From contig OX439051.1 in assembly GCA_949317995.1 (NCBI GenBank), forward strand, positions 45,759,250 to 45,823,249: a DNA stretch of 64,000 bases, in the 5' to 3' direction. The notes beneath the pieces are model-generated. The model worked only from the letters and a program-made list of their open reading frames with translations, had not been told where the DNA came from and searched no databases. Position 1 is the stretch's first letter; each line of letters begins with the position of its first letter. The stretch is from Acholoe squamosa. Taxonomy: Eukaryota; Annelida; Polychaeta; Phyllodocida; Polynoidae. This document shows, piece after piece, positions 33,173-48,100 of this stretch. Both the position numbers and the translations under genes were made by a program.

Positions 33173-36100
33173 GGAGAGACAGGCAGACAGATAGCCCGAC
33201 AAACAGACAGACAGTCAGACAGAGACAGACAGAGAGTGCTGCTCACCTTGGGTCCTAATACTAGGATTAACGTCATAGTAACTGTTAGTTGGCAACGCAA
33301 GAAGTACATCAAGAAGATGTAGTCTGGATGAACTGTCATCCATATAAAATGTCTGAAACAAAGGCAAGATACCATTATCAATAGTGTAGTAGCATAGTGT
33401 GTATTTCCTGGTTAGATTTATATCCAATTTTGTATCATATATATTGTCTAAATGCCTTGGTGTTTAATTGAGGTGGAGAATGTAAAAGATAATGGGCACC
33501 ATCAAATATATTTTCGTTTAGGCTATACGATCCTAAATCATTAAAAGAAGTGGTCCAAAATCATATAAAACCGTTTATAGATGACCCCTAAATCAGATTA
33601 TGATAAGCTTCCAAGAATGGTACATGTAATTAAATACCACCATACAATATGCCACAGTTATATTGATTACCATATGAAAAAAAATAATACACCTTATAGA
33701 ATAATACGTACGGAGCCCCTAATAGGACATACTAAAAAGTTTTTTTTTCATGCAAAATATATTCCTGCGGGTATAGGAACATTCCTGCGGAAACAGGAAC
33801 AATTCTTGCGGGTACTGAACAATTCTTGCGGGTACAGAAACAATTCTTGCAGGTACTGAACAATTCTTGCGGGTACAGAAATAATTCTTGCGGCTACTGA
33901 ACAATTCTTGCGGCTACTGAACAATTCCTAAAGGTACAGCAACATTGAGCAACATTCTTGCGGGTACATCAACTATTTAAGCGGCTACAGAAACGATTTT
34001 TGCAGGTAAAGAACTATTCTTAGGGGTACATACAGAGTCCTGGATAGTACGTATAAAAAATATTTTTAGTACCTGCAGGAATATTTTTTTCATGAAAAAA
34101 ATCTTTTTGGTATTGTTCAGTATCCGCAAGAATTCTTCAGTACCCACAAGAATTCTTCAGTACCCGCAAGAATTGTTTCTGTACCCGCAAGAATTCTTTA
34201 GTACTCTAAAGAATTATTTCTGTACCCGCAAGAATTGTTCAGTACCCGCAAGAATTGTTTCTGTACCCGCAAGAATTGTTCAGTACCCGCAAGAATTGTT
34301 TCTGTACCCGCAAGAATTGTTCAGTACCCGCAAGAATATTTTTTCTGGTGAAAAAATTATTTTTGGTATGTCCTATTAGGGGCTCCGTAAATACGTTTAA
34401 TCTTGAAGTATACATAATAATTCTATGTTGATCATTTCTTAAAATGTCTTCTAGATATTACCTTATGATATGAAGCAGGGCAGATATCACCGTCTCATTA
34501 TAGATGGCCCATGATATATACCGTGTTTCGGAATAGTCTGACGGTGCTGCACGCACACAATAACAAAGGTACACACCAAAGCATAAAAACAAGAACTCCC
34601 CTGAAAAGAATAATATACATGGATTAGATTAAAGATATTCATGCAATGATAAATATTCTGTACATATCACCATAGACCTTCATCATTTAATTATTGTAAC
34701 AAGAGTAAGTTTATTAAAATTAGTATGTTTGTTTTTTAGCAATAGGTCTTTTCCATTTCCAATAATTTACCATAAGGCCTCTTGAACTAACATTTCCAAA
34801 CATTATAATTAAATACCACCATACAATATGATTACCATATGACATGTAGAATTACTTGGGTAAAGCATCCTAAATGGTAATAAAATTAAGATAAAACTGC
34901 CTGTTGATCCCGAATCCCCGTGAGCGTTACCCATATTTCAAATTTCTATTAGGAAAGGGGATAGGAGTGCAAGACATTCAGAATCTAAAACACAAATGCA
35001 AAGAAAAGAAGAGAGAACAGTATGGGGGATCACTTTGCCTTTTCTTCCTAAGACAATAATGCCCTTCAACTTTAATGCTCTAAAAACGCAATGATCTCCC
35101 ATGAAAATTAGTATAGGAGCACCTACCAACTTCTATCACATAATCCCACCAGAAGGATTTACATATATGGTACTGGAGAAAGGCTTTCTCGCCGACTCGT
35201 GCCTTGCCTATGGCTATCATAGTATCGCCATCATGGACGTGGTCCATGTTGACGGCCGTCCATGCTGACATGTAGCCGATCACTACGAGCACGATACCGA
35301 GCAGATACTTGAGCAGGTCACGGTCTCGGACGTGCACGCGGTGAGCCTTTCGGGACTGGAACTCAGCCAGTACTCTGCAGAAAAAGGGTTAACTGTATTG
35401 GTACAATGTATAGGGAATAACGTGGAAGGAGGGGACAGGGGTGGAGGGTTTACATGCAGACTTATGAAAAAGATAATTTGCCTCCCTCTTGAGGACCAAG
35501 ATTTTTTGCCCCACCCCCCATTTGAGAGGTCAAAAACCGTGCATGGATGTGCCCCCACATCATAATAACACACAGGCTTTTTCGCTGAAGAATAGGTTAA
35601 ATCTGTTGACCCCCCACAGAGGACCTAAAAGAGGGGAAAAAAGAGAAAAAGATTAATTTTGTATCGCTCGTTTAACAGTATGAAAAACCTCAATAAATGT
35701 GTGAATAACAGAATGTTTTTACTATTTAATATGCTCACTAATTGGTGGTTCTAAATCGTAGAATGTACACCTACCTGTAAACCTTGAGTATTAGAGCGCC
35801 GTATATAACGGCAAATCCTACCTCCCTGAACCAGGGCATAAGGAGACACGTCAGGGTGGAAGGTTCAAAATACTGAATAATCACCTGGAAAAAGATAATA
35901 TGTTGGGTAAATTATAAAGACTATATTGTGAATATGGTAAATTATCACCTGAAAATGGATCATATGAAATAGGTAATTAGACATGGAAAAATCTCTGAAG
36001 AAACAAAAAATTATGAATGACTGTAGGGCATATTGGAGAACCAAATTAATTACATGTAAAAGGGAAATATCAAAACGACGTCAGGAGCTTAATTCAAAAC

Positions 36101-39100
36101 ATCCTGGGATCACAACCCCAGAAATCTTAGTGTAGGCACATATCATAATTGGTCTGGCTGGTCTACCCTATCTAATGCAGTGGTTGCAGGCCTGTCCAGA
36201 ATAGCTAGTCCTGGAATCACTTCACTATTCCATTTCCACCACTAAGATCACTGCGATCTTAGTGAAAGAAATGCATAGTGGTTTCACCTGAGTACAAGTG
36301 CACTTACAGGTAACACTCCAGATCGAAATAGGGAACAGCCTGCTGATTACATAAACAGGGGAGGGAGGACATTTACTGAGACCTTGAGGGCCCATAGGCC
36401 TACTCATGCGTTAAGGGCACCCTTTGGTATCCTCTTGCTGCAAGCCAGACTCTGTCTTTGCAATAAAGTTACCTTATTTACAGATGGAATCTAATATATT
36501 TCTTAGCCCATATGGGGATGGGGAACGATAGTATGAGCACTCTTGTGAAGAAGAGTGACTCCACAGCTATTCCTTTATTTTGGGACTCTTACCCCTGTGC
36601 CTAGTCAGTTCTACTTGGAATAGTGTAGGAGGGCTGAGGCTAAGATCGATGCGATCTTAATGCTGGCTAGGATATGTGAACCCAGTCAACTCTTAAGATT
36701 GCTTAATAGGATAAGGCTTATTTATTCCTAAGATAGCTGGGGTCGTGATCCCAGGATGTTTTGAATTAAGCTCCAGAGCACTGTGTAGGCAGCTTTCTAA
36801 AAATTAAGTAATTGACCACTCTTTTACCCACGAGGCAAAAGAACATATTTGTAACGTCCGGAAAATACTTGGGTCATAAACGTTTATAAAATATGTGTTT
36901 CTTACGTCAAAAAACGTTTAAAATATATTTTGAACATTGACAAACGTACTTCAAGAAAACGTAAATTAGGTTTTTGGTGAATATTATAACTCAAATTGTC
37001 ATGTTTCCAATACGCATAAGGAGGGCACATAAACTTAGAAATGACCGTTTTAACGTAAAGAGAAACCACACATTTCATACTGTGTGGATTAGTAACAGTA
37101 GTTCCTCCAGTTGACACCAGATGCCCCTTTGTGCCAGTCCTCACCATGGTTACACAGATTGTTGTCACAGAGCATCCAGACAGCCAGACTCCTCCTCCCT
37201 CTGCCTCCACCACCTTATACACACACTGGTACTGCTCTTAGTCAGCAATGTACTATCATACTCTATGTATTGTTAATGCTTTCAGGCCTGCATATTTTAT
37301 AAATGCCTTTAGGGCCATGTATCTTTCTTTTCATGATGTACACCACCCACTTGGCAATGACACGTTTATTTATTGATTTATTTTCTATATGTTAACAACG
37401 TCAAAATAAAGTAACTATTCACACTATAGCCGATCCTGAGTAGGATAAACAATTAACAATGGTAGAATCGATAAGCCACACTGGCCTATGCCAGGCAGAA
37501 TGGACAAGCCAAACTGGCATGTAGGCTACTATGCAGAATGGCTGGCCAATTTACACTTGACAATTCACAACGGCCCAACTGAGCAGAAGGAAACGTATTC
37601 ACTATCCCATGCTATGAATGCACTCTTTGTAGGTTTGGTACAATGTTTTAGGATTTGTTTTCTCTCAGTTCTGTAAGCTGTCAGGTGTAAAAAATTACAA
37701 CATAATCATTATGGATAGAATAATCCATAACAATTCACCCGTTCTTTCCATTCACAAATCCATAAAGATAATTTTTGATACGTTCAATATGTAGATGTCC
37801 CCGCAACAACCCTCATGCCCATTCTCCTCACGTTCAACTATTGCACACATACGAAACTATGTCTTTTATACATTTACAACAAGCGGTTTGATGTACACAG
37901 TCCACTTATAGAACAAAATTTAATTGATAAAAACCTAAAAGAATTAGATAGAATCATTGTACTTACTGTAGCGTAGGACATGAGGGCCCCAAGTAGCACC
38001 GTCTCCAACATCACCCACATACTCGCCTTCATCACCTGGGAAAGATCAATGAAGTTTTAATAACCATTTAAAGGCTGCTATTGCAGGAGTGCATCATGCC
38101 AAATGACCGCCATGATGCACCAAGGGAGTGCTCGCCAGCACTTCATTGTTGCATCATGCCAACCCTTTGGGGATGTTACATAATCTCCCGGACGGTCTTC
38201 ATTGGTGCATCATGATACCCAATGGACATGATGCATTAATGACTATGATACATTGATATATTAGCGGTCCTTAAAGCCTGACTAATGTATGATACATTGA
38301 TGTATAAGCGGTCCTTAAAGCCTGACTAATGTATGATACATTGATGTATTAGCGGTCCTTAAAGCCTGACTAATGTATGATACATTAATGTATTAGCGGC
38401 CCTTAAAGCCTGACTAATGTATGATACATTAATGTATTAGCGGTCCTTAAAGCCTGACTAATGTATGATACATTGATGTATTAGCCACCCTTAAAGGCTG
38501 ACTAATGTATAATATATTGATGTATTAGCCGCCCTTAAAGGCTGACTAATGTATGATATATTGATGTATTAGCCGCCCTTAATGCCTGACTAATGTATGA
38601 TACATTGATGTATTAGCCGCCCTTTAAGCCTGACTAATGTATGATACATTGATGTATTAGCGGTCCTTAAAGCCTGACTAATGTATGATACATTGATGTA
38701 TTAGCGGCCCTTAAAGCCTGACTAATGTATGATACATTGATGTATTAGCCGCCCTTAAAGGCTGACTAATGTATGATATATTGATGTATTAGCCGCCCTT
38801 AATGCCTGACTAATGTATGATACATTAATGTATTAGCGGTCCTTAAAGGCTGACTAATATATGATACATTGATGTATTAGCTGCCCTTAAAGCCTGACTA
38901 ATGTATGATACATTGATGTATTAGCTGCCCTTAAAGCCTGACTAATGTATGATACATTAATGTATTAGCGGCCCTTAAAGCCTGACTAATGTATGATACA
39001 TTGATGTATTAGCGGTCCTTAAAGCCTGACTAATGTATGATACATTGATTTATCTCAAGTTGAATACGAGAGCCCCATAGGCTCTCGTATTCAACTTGAG

Positions 39101-42100
39101 ACTTTAAGGGCTTTGCCTCGTGTGATAACCCTCAGTGCTGACCAATTCTCGTGCACCTTTGTCTATGTATTAGCAGCCCTTAAAGGCTGACTAATGTATG
39201 ATACATTGATGTATTAGCCGCCCTTAAAGCCTGACTAATGTATGATACATTGATGTATTAGCCGCCCTTAAAGCCTGACTAATGTATGATACATTGATGT
39301 ATTAGCCGCCCTTAAAGCCTGACTAATGTATGATACATTGATGTATTAGCGGCCCTTAAAGCCTGACTAATGTATGATACATTGATGTATTAGCGGCCCT
39401 TAAAGCCTGACTAATGTATGATACATTGATGTATTAGCCGCCCTTAAAGCCTGACTAATGTATGATATATTAATGTATTAGCGGCCCTTAAAGCCTGACT
39501 AATGTATGATACATTGATGTATTAGCCGCCCTTAAAGCCTGACTAATGTATGATACATTGATGTATTAGCGGTCCTTAAAGCCTGACTAATCTATGATAT
39601 ATTGATGTATTAGCCGCCCTTAAAGCCTGACTAATGTATGATATATTGATGTATTAGCCGCCCTTAAAGCCTGACTAATGTATGATATATTGATGTATTA
39701 GCCGCCCTTAAAGCCTGACTAATGCTCAGAAGGAAGAGCACACTAAACAGTAAAAAGGCCAACGGTATTTACAAATGGTAGTGAGTATAGGACGAATATG
39801 GCTTTGGATATGATATTTATGTGACATGTACTGGAAGAAGGGATCTTAATGCGCTTTGTAATCGCATACTTTTCTCTCCTTTTTTATCAACCAACAACTT
39901 GAATTCTTGAACTGTGATTAAATGCTTCACACAAAATCTACCCTCAACTCCTGTATATGACAGAGGAATTTGTCCCTAATATAGAACCTCTAGAATAGAC
40001 ATCTATAGGTTGCCAGCCACTGGGATGGATGTGAAGTACCTTCCCAAACCGATTTAGAAACAAGTCAAGGCCTCTCTCAAAGAAGTATTGATGCCGCTTG
40101 GGGCTGGATGGCAGAGGTTAATACAGGCTCTGGGACACAAGCGGCTTGTAATAGCGACAAAGCCTTTGAAATATTGGTTTGATATAATGGTGGAATAATG
40201 TACATTTAAGTAGGCGTTCCACCAGTAATTATTGGGAAACTCTGTGTAAATCAAACCTGATTTACATTTACATTTACAATTTCACTTTTGAAGAAGACCA
40301 ATTATCTTCTTTTTCAGAGGGGGTAGGAGTGGCTCAATAATAATTTTGCTGAAATTGGAGGCAGTTAAAAGATATTTCAGTTTTGCATTTTCTTCTACTG
40401 GAAGGCAAATTGTACCGACCTTCCCTCTCATTCCTAATTCATATATTCGGGTGAGGTGGTGACAGAGGCAATCAGTTTCAATGGGACACCTACTTTACAA
40501 AAAGGTATATGCCTCTTTAAAACTAACAAAAGTATGTCTTGCAATGTTTCCATTGTTGAGCAAATACAAAGTAAATAGGTTTCATTCGCATATAATATAA
40601 GCTGGGATTTATAAGCAAGGTTTCATATTATATAGAAGTAGTCTACGTACCTCTCGCCCCATATGGTGCTGCAATATAAAATGATAAACATAATGAGTCA
40701 AATTAAATATGTCATTCGTCAGAGCCCAAAATTCACTGGTGGGATACTGAAATGAGGAAGGGGTAATTTTTAACAGGGGGGTTGCTGGATATCCGCAGGT
40801 AAAAAAAAATCCTCCCCCCTCTATTCTATAGTAGCGTGTGGACTTTTTCCTCTGCAGAAACGGCGTGCCCCTTATTTTACTCCCTCCAAATAGGCTGTTC
40901 TTTTAAATCCAAGGTTTCATCTGTTTTCGCTTACACTACATAGTGCATGGGGGTATCTTTTCTGCTTGCTAGTTCAAGGCAAGATACAAATGATCTTTCT
41001 TTCTTTTAATTTAATTAAATTTATACAAACAAAGGTTACATATTGTATTGGAGTCGGGTAGGAAAACTGATTTAGGAAATAAGTATGAAAACAGTAAAGT
41101 GAAGTTACATAAAAGTCATTGGGAGATATATCAAAGAAAAGGGAAATCAAATGAAATAACCAACAAAGCATAAATTACATCTATCACGACAGTGATGATA
41201 GAGTCCATACATAACGCCGAGGCCAATTCTTATGAGAAAATATTAATAAACATATTCTGCAGACCTATGTAATCTATGATAATTGTCAGCAGTATTATTA
41301 ATATTGATAATCAAATAATGCTGTCTGACACCTCAGATATCTCGACCATTCCTGCCTGTCCTTAGAGCCTGGATGCCATCTGCTGTTCTCAAAGGAAGCA
41401 GAGCAGACGACATTTGTTTGAAAGGTCATTGAGTGCAAGTCAACTGGTCTGGTGGTATTTAGCTATTAGACAATTTCGGGGAGTATGACCTGGCAGGCGA
41501 AGAAATAGATTCACACAAAAAAAAATTAAGCCTTTTGGCTAACATTTGTTGGACTTACTAAGCCAAGTTGGGAGTTTGCACGTCCCCAAACCACCAAAGT
41601 TGTCTTGGGAATTTACACCTAATCATTGGGAAAAATGCCCAACTTGCCTGATTTCTCCTAACTTGCCTTAGACTTTTTCACTAACTTCACAAGCTTTCAA
41701 GCAACATAGTAATTCTTTTATCCTAATGCTGAAATGGCAAGTGTAAACTCCACATAGGTTAAGACACCAAGAACATAGCCTCTCCATTTGAGAAGCAAGT
41801 TAAATGCCTCACATCATTTTCTTTGCAACCCATGAACTTAGTTGCTGTCAGTTTATCATGATATCAAAGTTGTGGATATATAAGTAAATTGAATTTCCAC
41901 AGAAAAGGTGTTTCCATTCTTCTTCATTGCTCCTTCAATAAAGTATATACTTATTAGGTGTATTCTGTTTAACCCCATGCCAGGTTGAATTGTAAAGGCT
42001 TTATCATGTCAATAGTCATAAAAGCACCATTATTCGGACATTCATAGGCTGTTCCATGATATGCACTAACTATAAAAATCCTCATTCAAACCACACTGCC

Positions 42101-45100
42101 ACCTGGTGTGAAAAAATCTACTACCCCTTAGACGAAACTACTACCCTTAGACAAAACTACTACCCCTTAGACATGGCTAAGTCAAGTCAGCTTGGCTTAA
42201 TAGGTTAGTTAATACTATTAACATATTAGTAAGAAGTTACTAACATGTTGGGTATTTTGCCTAATCAGTGGTATTGTCTCAGTTAAATTAGTATTTACTA
42301 GCTTGGGTCATTTTCTGTGTTATTGCTTAAAGCCTAGGAGGTGTTGATATAGTGTACTACAGTGACGTTGCAATTAACATAGTGAACGTTGACAAAAGAA
42401 CGTTACCTAGGTTTCAAAATGCTTCAAACTACAAAAACTAATGAAAAAACGTGCACTGACAAAGGGGTATTAGGAAACTTTTGCTAATTGTCTGGCTTTG
42501 CATGGTTGACAAGATTTCCCATTTTTGTTTTCAAAGGATGGTGAACCTGCCGAAATGACGTTTGTTCCCTAGTAAGTTTAATGATTTCATTATATTTAAG
42601 TACCTATGTGCAGCTACGTCAGTCCCTAAGTATTGTATTGATTAATTGTAAGGTACATGTTGACTATAACATTTCATCTAGATGAAAAAAAAAAAGCGAG
42701 AAATATGGAAAATGCATAAATAAATTTTATCCATCACTATAGAAAGGAGTCGCTGTTTCTTTACGTGTGTGTGTTTTTTTTTAATTTGCTGTATCTTATA
42801 CTTTTGGGGGTTGCATTATGCTACCAGGATCAATTACCCTTGTCATCATGATTCATGATACTCAAAATGCATTTCTGACAAGGCTTCTCCCACTGCATCA
42901 TGTCAATGGGAGGGTATCAACCCTGAGAAGGCATCACGCAGCATGAATTGCAGCCCTGATGAGCAGACTTTACTACATCCATCATGCCAGCACCTAGCCA
43001 TAATGCATACAAAGACTATTGGGTCTTTAAAGTGTTCAGAGATTTTATAAATAGGCAGGCAGGTGGCAGCCGTAACTGTGGTTGTGGCAAAAGGGAGGCC
43101 TAATTGTCTCAATGTTTTATATCAAATGTGTTTAAGTCATAGACTCATTGCTAAAATACTAATTGTCTGAGTCTCACTTTCCCTTTCACTGATAGATTAG
43201 TGCACTGCATGTCATTTGGCCGGGATGACATTTCTTAACATTCTACGACCAAATCATTTTAAGCTGTATAAGAAGCCTACTGTACGACTACATTCCAGCC
43301 TAGTTGTACCGGGTGCTCATGTATCTCCAGGAGGGTGTTTCTAAAAGATTGGAAATGAGTTCTGTCGGAACTGACTCACAATAGGGAATTGATTCTATGT
43401 TATTTTGCCAAAAGGTAATTGGTGAGAGAAATGGTTCAGGGGTGTTCCAGAATTGGTATGTACTTCCCAAGTATGAAACTTTCTCGTCTAGTTCCCTCCT
43501 CCAATTCCCTGGCCTAAGTAATATATGATTTGAACCCTAAAGCGTTCAGATGTGACCAATTATGGAACCACATCCCCCACTTTTCACACCACTGTCTAAT
43601 TCAGAGGAAGCTAATTCCAATTTCCATTAGAGCATAATGTGGGAAGTCGCTTCTCAGGGTGGAGAACAGCAGGGAACTGGAGGGTGAGCCAGCTACAGTG
43701 AGAATTCAATTCCCAATCTCTTCAAAACACTCTCCTGACATACTTCCATAGAATTCAGTGTACATTCCCAGACCTCACCATGCAAGATATTAATACAAGT
43801 GCTCTGTACGACTAGAAGTCCTTTGGGATAAATTGCAGAATACTTGATAATGTGAACCTAGATCTATACAGATTTGTGCAATTACAGTTGTGGAAATTGT
43901 TTAATTACGGTCGTACATTTTAATTGCACAGCAACGAGTAGTTCAAATCGTCTTCATCCACTATTTTAGAAATATGACAATAAACCATGGTATAGAGGAG
44001 TGGCTCTCTGGAATACTCTACCTGAGGAGATTCAGAGAGCCACAACAAAGGTAAAATTCAAGGAGTGTGTGATGAAGATAGAAAATATAAGGTTGAACCT
44101 GAAATTGTGTTATAATTGACAATAAGAAGCAGGTGTAGAAACCGCGCCACTTCATATTCATATTCATATTCTGAAATTGGGTTATAATTGACAATGAGAA
44201 GCAGGTGTAGAAACCGCGCCGCTTCATATTCATATTCATGTTCATATCCCTTTTCATGTTTATATCCATATTGATATTGTTGATGTTCCCATATGCATAT
44301 AACAGCAGTATAACACTTCAATTATCACTTATTTGAACTCAAAACAAGATGTATCTAGCTGTAATCATGACGTACTGAAATAATGTGTAGAGGCACAAAT
44401 CTCTATGTATGACACATTATTATCCTTATTATCTATTTTGCTTTAAGTATGTTTGTCTGTACTAACTATGTTAATAACCTGTTGTGTGAATATTGCCAGC
44501 CCCTTTTTCTTCTCCATCTCCTGATTATGTTCATATTGACATTTGTCAAGATCTATGATGTTATTGTACTGTTTCATTTGTAACTTTCCTTTGAAAAAAA
44601 TCAATAAAACTTGGTCTGCTCTATAGCATTATTTAAATGAACATAGCAGTTCATGAATGCAATGAGCAAGTCCAAAAAAAAAACAAAAAAAACAAAAAAC
44701 ATTTGGTGATCGTTCTTAAGACCGCGTTAAGAAACACCCCCAGCGATGACTCACAGCTAGCTGTTTTAGTTTGCCAGTTTGAATAAACAAAGAGAAAAAA
44801 TATACTTCAGGTATATTCTAGGTGCGCTCAGTCGTCAATCAGTGTGGTTCATTAGTCGCCATCATAGTTTGGCAGCAAATGAATTTCTATCACAAGCTAA
44901 TCTTGAAGTATTGTTGGACTATACTTGACAAAAGGGAAGGAAAAGAAACCATGTAATGTCCTTTATCAAATCACAGTTCAAAAGAGGATGATTTAAAAAC
45001 AACTACAGTAAAACATCATCAGGACTCCGTCTTCTATAATAATTCATCCAGGACTCCCTATTTGGTCTATTCCTGTATGTCTTTTGTCTGGATGTTGCAA

Positions 45101-48100
45101 AACCTTAACGGGTCACATAGTGCTTAAATTCTGCATGCCATTCGGTCATCATGGTGTATCAATGTGGCACTGGCGAGTTATTCGCCATCGCTGCATTCAT
45201 GTATCATGCTAACCCAAAATTATGCTGTCCAAAATAGTCGGCATGATGCAGTGCTGGCGAGTGCATGCCAGTTGTACATCATGACAACAAAGGAACATAA
45301 ACCTGGAGGCACCGTCCAGTAGCCCTTGTCGCGGTGTGGTTCGATTTGAGGTTTATAAGAACTCAATCAGTTCAAAGTTGGAACTTAACAAGGTTGGAAG
45401 TTTCATATGGAAAAAAATACAAATATAAAAACCCTGATTTGTATACAAAACTGGTAATGCTTGTGGATTATGTAAGACAAAGTTTCCCCTTTTAAGGTTT
45501 GCACTCTAAAAATCGCAACGATTTTTCTGATTTACAAACCACAAAAAAGAAAAGGGATGTAAGTCATCATCTGTACTGGCATTTTCGGTCCACCAAGGAC
45601 CCTAGGGTGAGTGTCGTTCGCCCCTAGTTACAGACCTGTAGACATTCTGTGGTCCTTAGAGGTTTAATAGTCCTCCCTATTGTTACCAATCACCCTGGGT
45701 AGCTATTTCTGGTCCTCCCTATTGTTACCAATCACCCTGGGTAGCTATTTCTGGTCCTCCCTATTGTTACCAATCACCCTGGGTAGCTATTTCTGGTCCT
45801 CCCTATTGTTACCAATCACCCTGGGTAGCTATTTCTGGTCCTCCCTATTGTTACCAATCACCCTGGGTAGCTATTTCTGGTCCTCCCTATTGTTACCAAT
45901 CACCCTGGGTAGCTATTTCTGGTCCTCCCTATTGTTACCAATCACCCTGGGTAGCTATTTCTGGTCCTCCCTATTGTTACCAATCACCCTGGGTAACTAC
46001 TTCTGGAAGGCTATTGTCTGTGTACCCTAGTCCTGATGGATAGAATTGATTCCTCATGAAAAATGTACCACGACGTTTATAATTGGCTGGGGTGGTATTA
46101 AAGAGATTGCTTGGCATTGCTTTATGTGACATGTTTCTTATAACAGGAGGGGCGTTCAAGTATTTAAGATAACTAAAGAGGAGTCAGTCTTGTGGCTAAC
46201 CTTAAAACTGAATTTGCCCGTCCCCTTCCTGCCTTTGCTCATCTACTCTTCTCCTTTTAAGTCTTACATTCCTTCACTTTCCCCTACTCTATCCCTTCTT
46301 CTCATTCTTAATATTAGATTTCTTAGCCCCCCCCCATCTTCTGTCCTTCTAGGTTCTCTTCCTGTGCTTATAATAGTCTCTCATCCTTACTCTTTGCTTA
46401 TATTTATCTGGAGGATCAAAAGCGTTATCTCAATATCGTATAGAAATCTCAGTAGATTCTTACAGTTAATTCTTATTTTATCAGATCTATATACTTTGCT
46501 GAATTACAGCTGCCCATGTAACGGAGATTTATAAATAGAATGACAATTGTTCCACCACATGGTATCTTCTGAGGAATACTAGTAGAATAAAGCCATCGCC
46601 AAAATGACTCACACTTTAGGCTGCTTTAACACATAACATTCATTTATAATACCACAGAAGCAGAATTGTTCAATAGCATTTGTTCAAAAGATTGAAAATT
46701 ATTTGTACCCTCCCTATGCCACAGCCATGGACCACTGGCTGCTTTATAAATATATCTGGTTAACTCAATCGGAAAAGATTGTTTTCTCCAAATCTGAAAT
46801 GTCATTGGTTTGAACCTATTTTAGAAATTCCTATTATAATGGCTTCTAAATGTGACCAGGAGGGTGTTGCTCCTATGGGAAAAGTAAGTTTTGGCTAAGA
46901 AGTGCCTCTTCTGCAGAACTGGCTTTCCATGTAGTGATAACCTTTGACTTGAGTTGCTCACAAGTGGTCATGCTAGTACGGTGATGGAAAAGGGGTGATT
47001 TGAGTAGGTAGCTAGTCGGAGAAGTCAGTCAGTATAGTATAGAGTGTGTGACATGAGTAGGTACCTGATAATGCAGCTCTCTCTCTCTGTTTTAAATAAG
47101 GCAGGTGACTTTTCCGACTAATCTGGTGATTGCAAGTTGAATTGTGAAGCAGAGTGTGACTTGTTTTGAAAAGAGGGCACATAATGACAGGCCTTTACCA
47201 TAGGAGCAACACCCTCCACACTAGGCCGAATCCCGCATGGCGATTTAGGGCCCCAATACCTTTGCATTCTAGGGGCCTTCCTGAACACCTAGATCGCGAG
47301 GATCAGTGTTGGATTTAGGATGAGTTGAACAGTATTTGCGTTCCAGCGGCCCAGGAAGGCCCCTAGAACGCAAAGGAAAAAAAGTTGCAGAGATAATTTC
47401 ATCCCTAAATTGTCATGTGAGACCTACTCAAGCCCAAGGGTTTTCGCCACCAGCTCGCAATACAAATGACAACACCAAGTTTAATATTCTAATCAACTCA
47501 CTCATTTAACACGAGCATGGAAGGTTTCAACTGTAGGCCTAAGTATATTTGCCTCAGCATAACATGATTATCATACTGCATTTCAATGCATCCTACATCC
47601 ATAGAACCCCCAGCCATGCCCATGGTCAATTCACACCTCTCTTCTCAGACTCTGATTTATACTAAGTACTATACTGTCTACTCTGAGGTAGCAGTAGCTT
47701 GTTACCAGCGACCTCTATGCTGATAAAACCTATCAGGTGGGTACCAGTTGGCTCCCGAGAGGGCTGCAATGAATAGATTATCTCATTAGCTAATAATTAA
47801 TCCTGCTATGTCCATATAGGCCTCTGTATAGAGGCCTAGTGGAACGGCCATTGCTTGATCCAGCAATTGGTTGATAATGCATCTTGGGTCAACCATATAG
47901 CTCTTCCTAACCCCCCCCCCTTTATGATTTTTGAACATATTTCCGGCATTGTACCCCCTGCCCAGGTTCATTTTTCTCTTCCTTGTCTTTATTTTATAGA
48001 TAGGACTCTAGACCCATACCCAATTGCAGTAGCTCTAGTCCCGTTTGGAGCATATACACAGTCCAAAACTGTGCTTTATTTGCCATTGTGTAGGCGCCAG

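Noticed and set aside
33719..34379. Open frames of 61-95 codons with repeated short peptides
   Set aside because: Artefacts of the facing 20-bp arrays in the fold-back element.
39054..39100. Perfect 21-bp hairpin as a microRNA precursor or terminator
   Set aside because: The loop is only 5 bases and the arms are perfectly paired, unlike animal miRNA precursors. Bacterial-type terminators do not apply here.
38236..39724. Regular short repeats as a CRISPR array
   Set aside because: Units are contiguous with no unique spacers, the genome is clearly animal, and there are no cas genes. It is a satellite. The same applies to the 25-, 30-, 42- and 55-bp arrays.
45680..46030. 116-codon open frame with a 14-residue repeat
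   Set aside because: It is the 42-bp tandem array read in frame; 42 is divisible by 3, so the opening is automatic.
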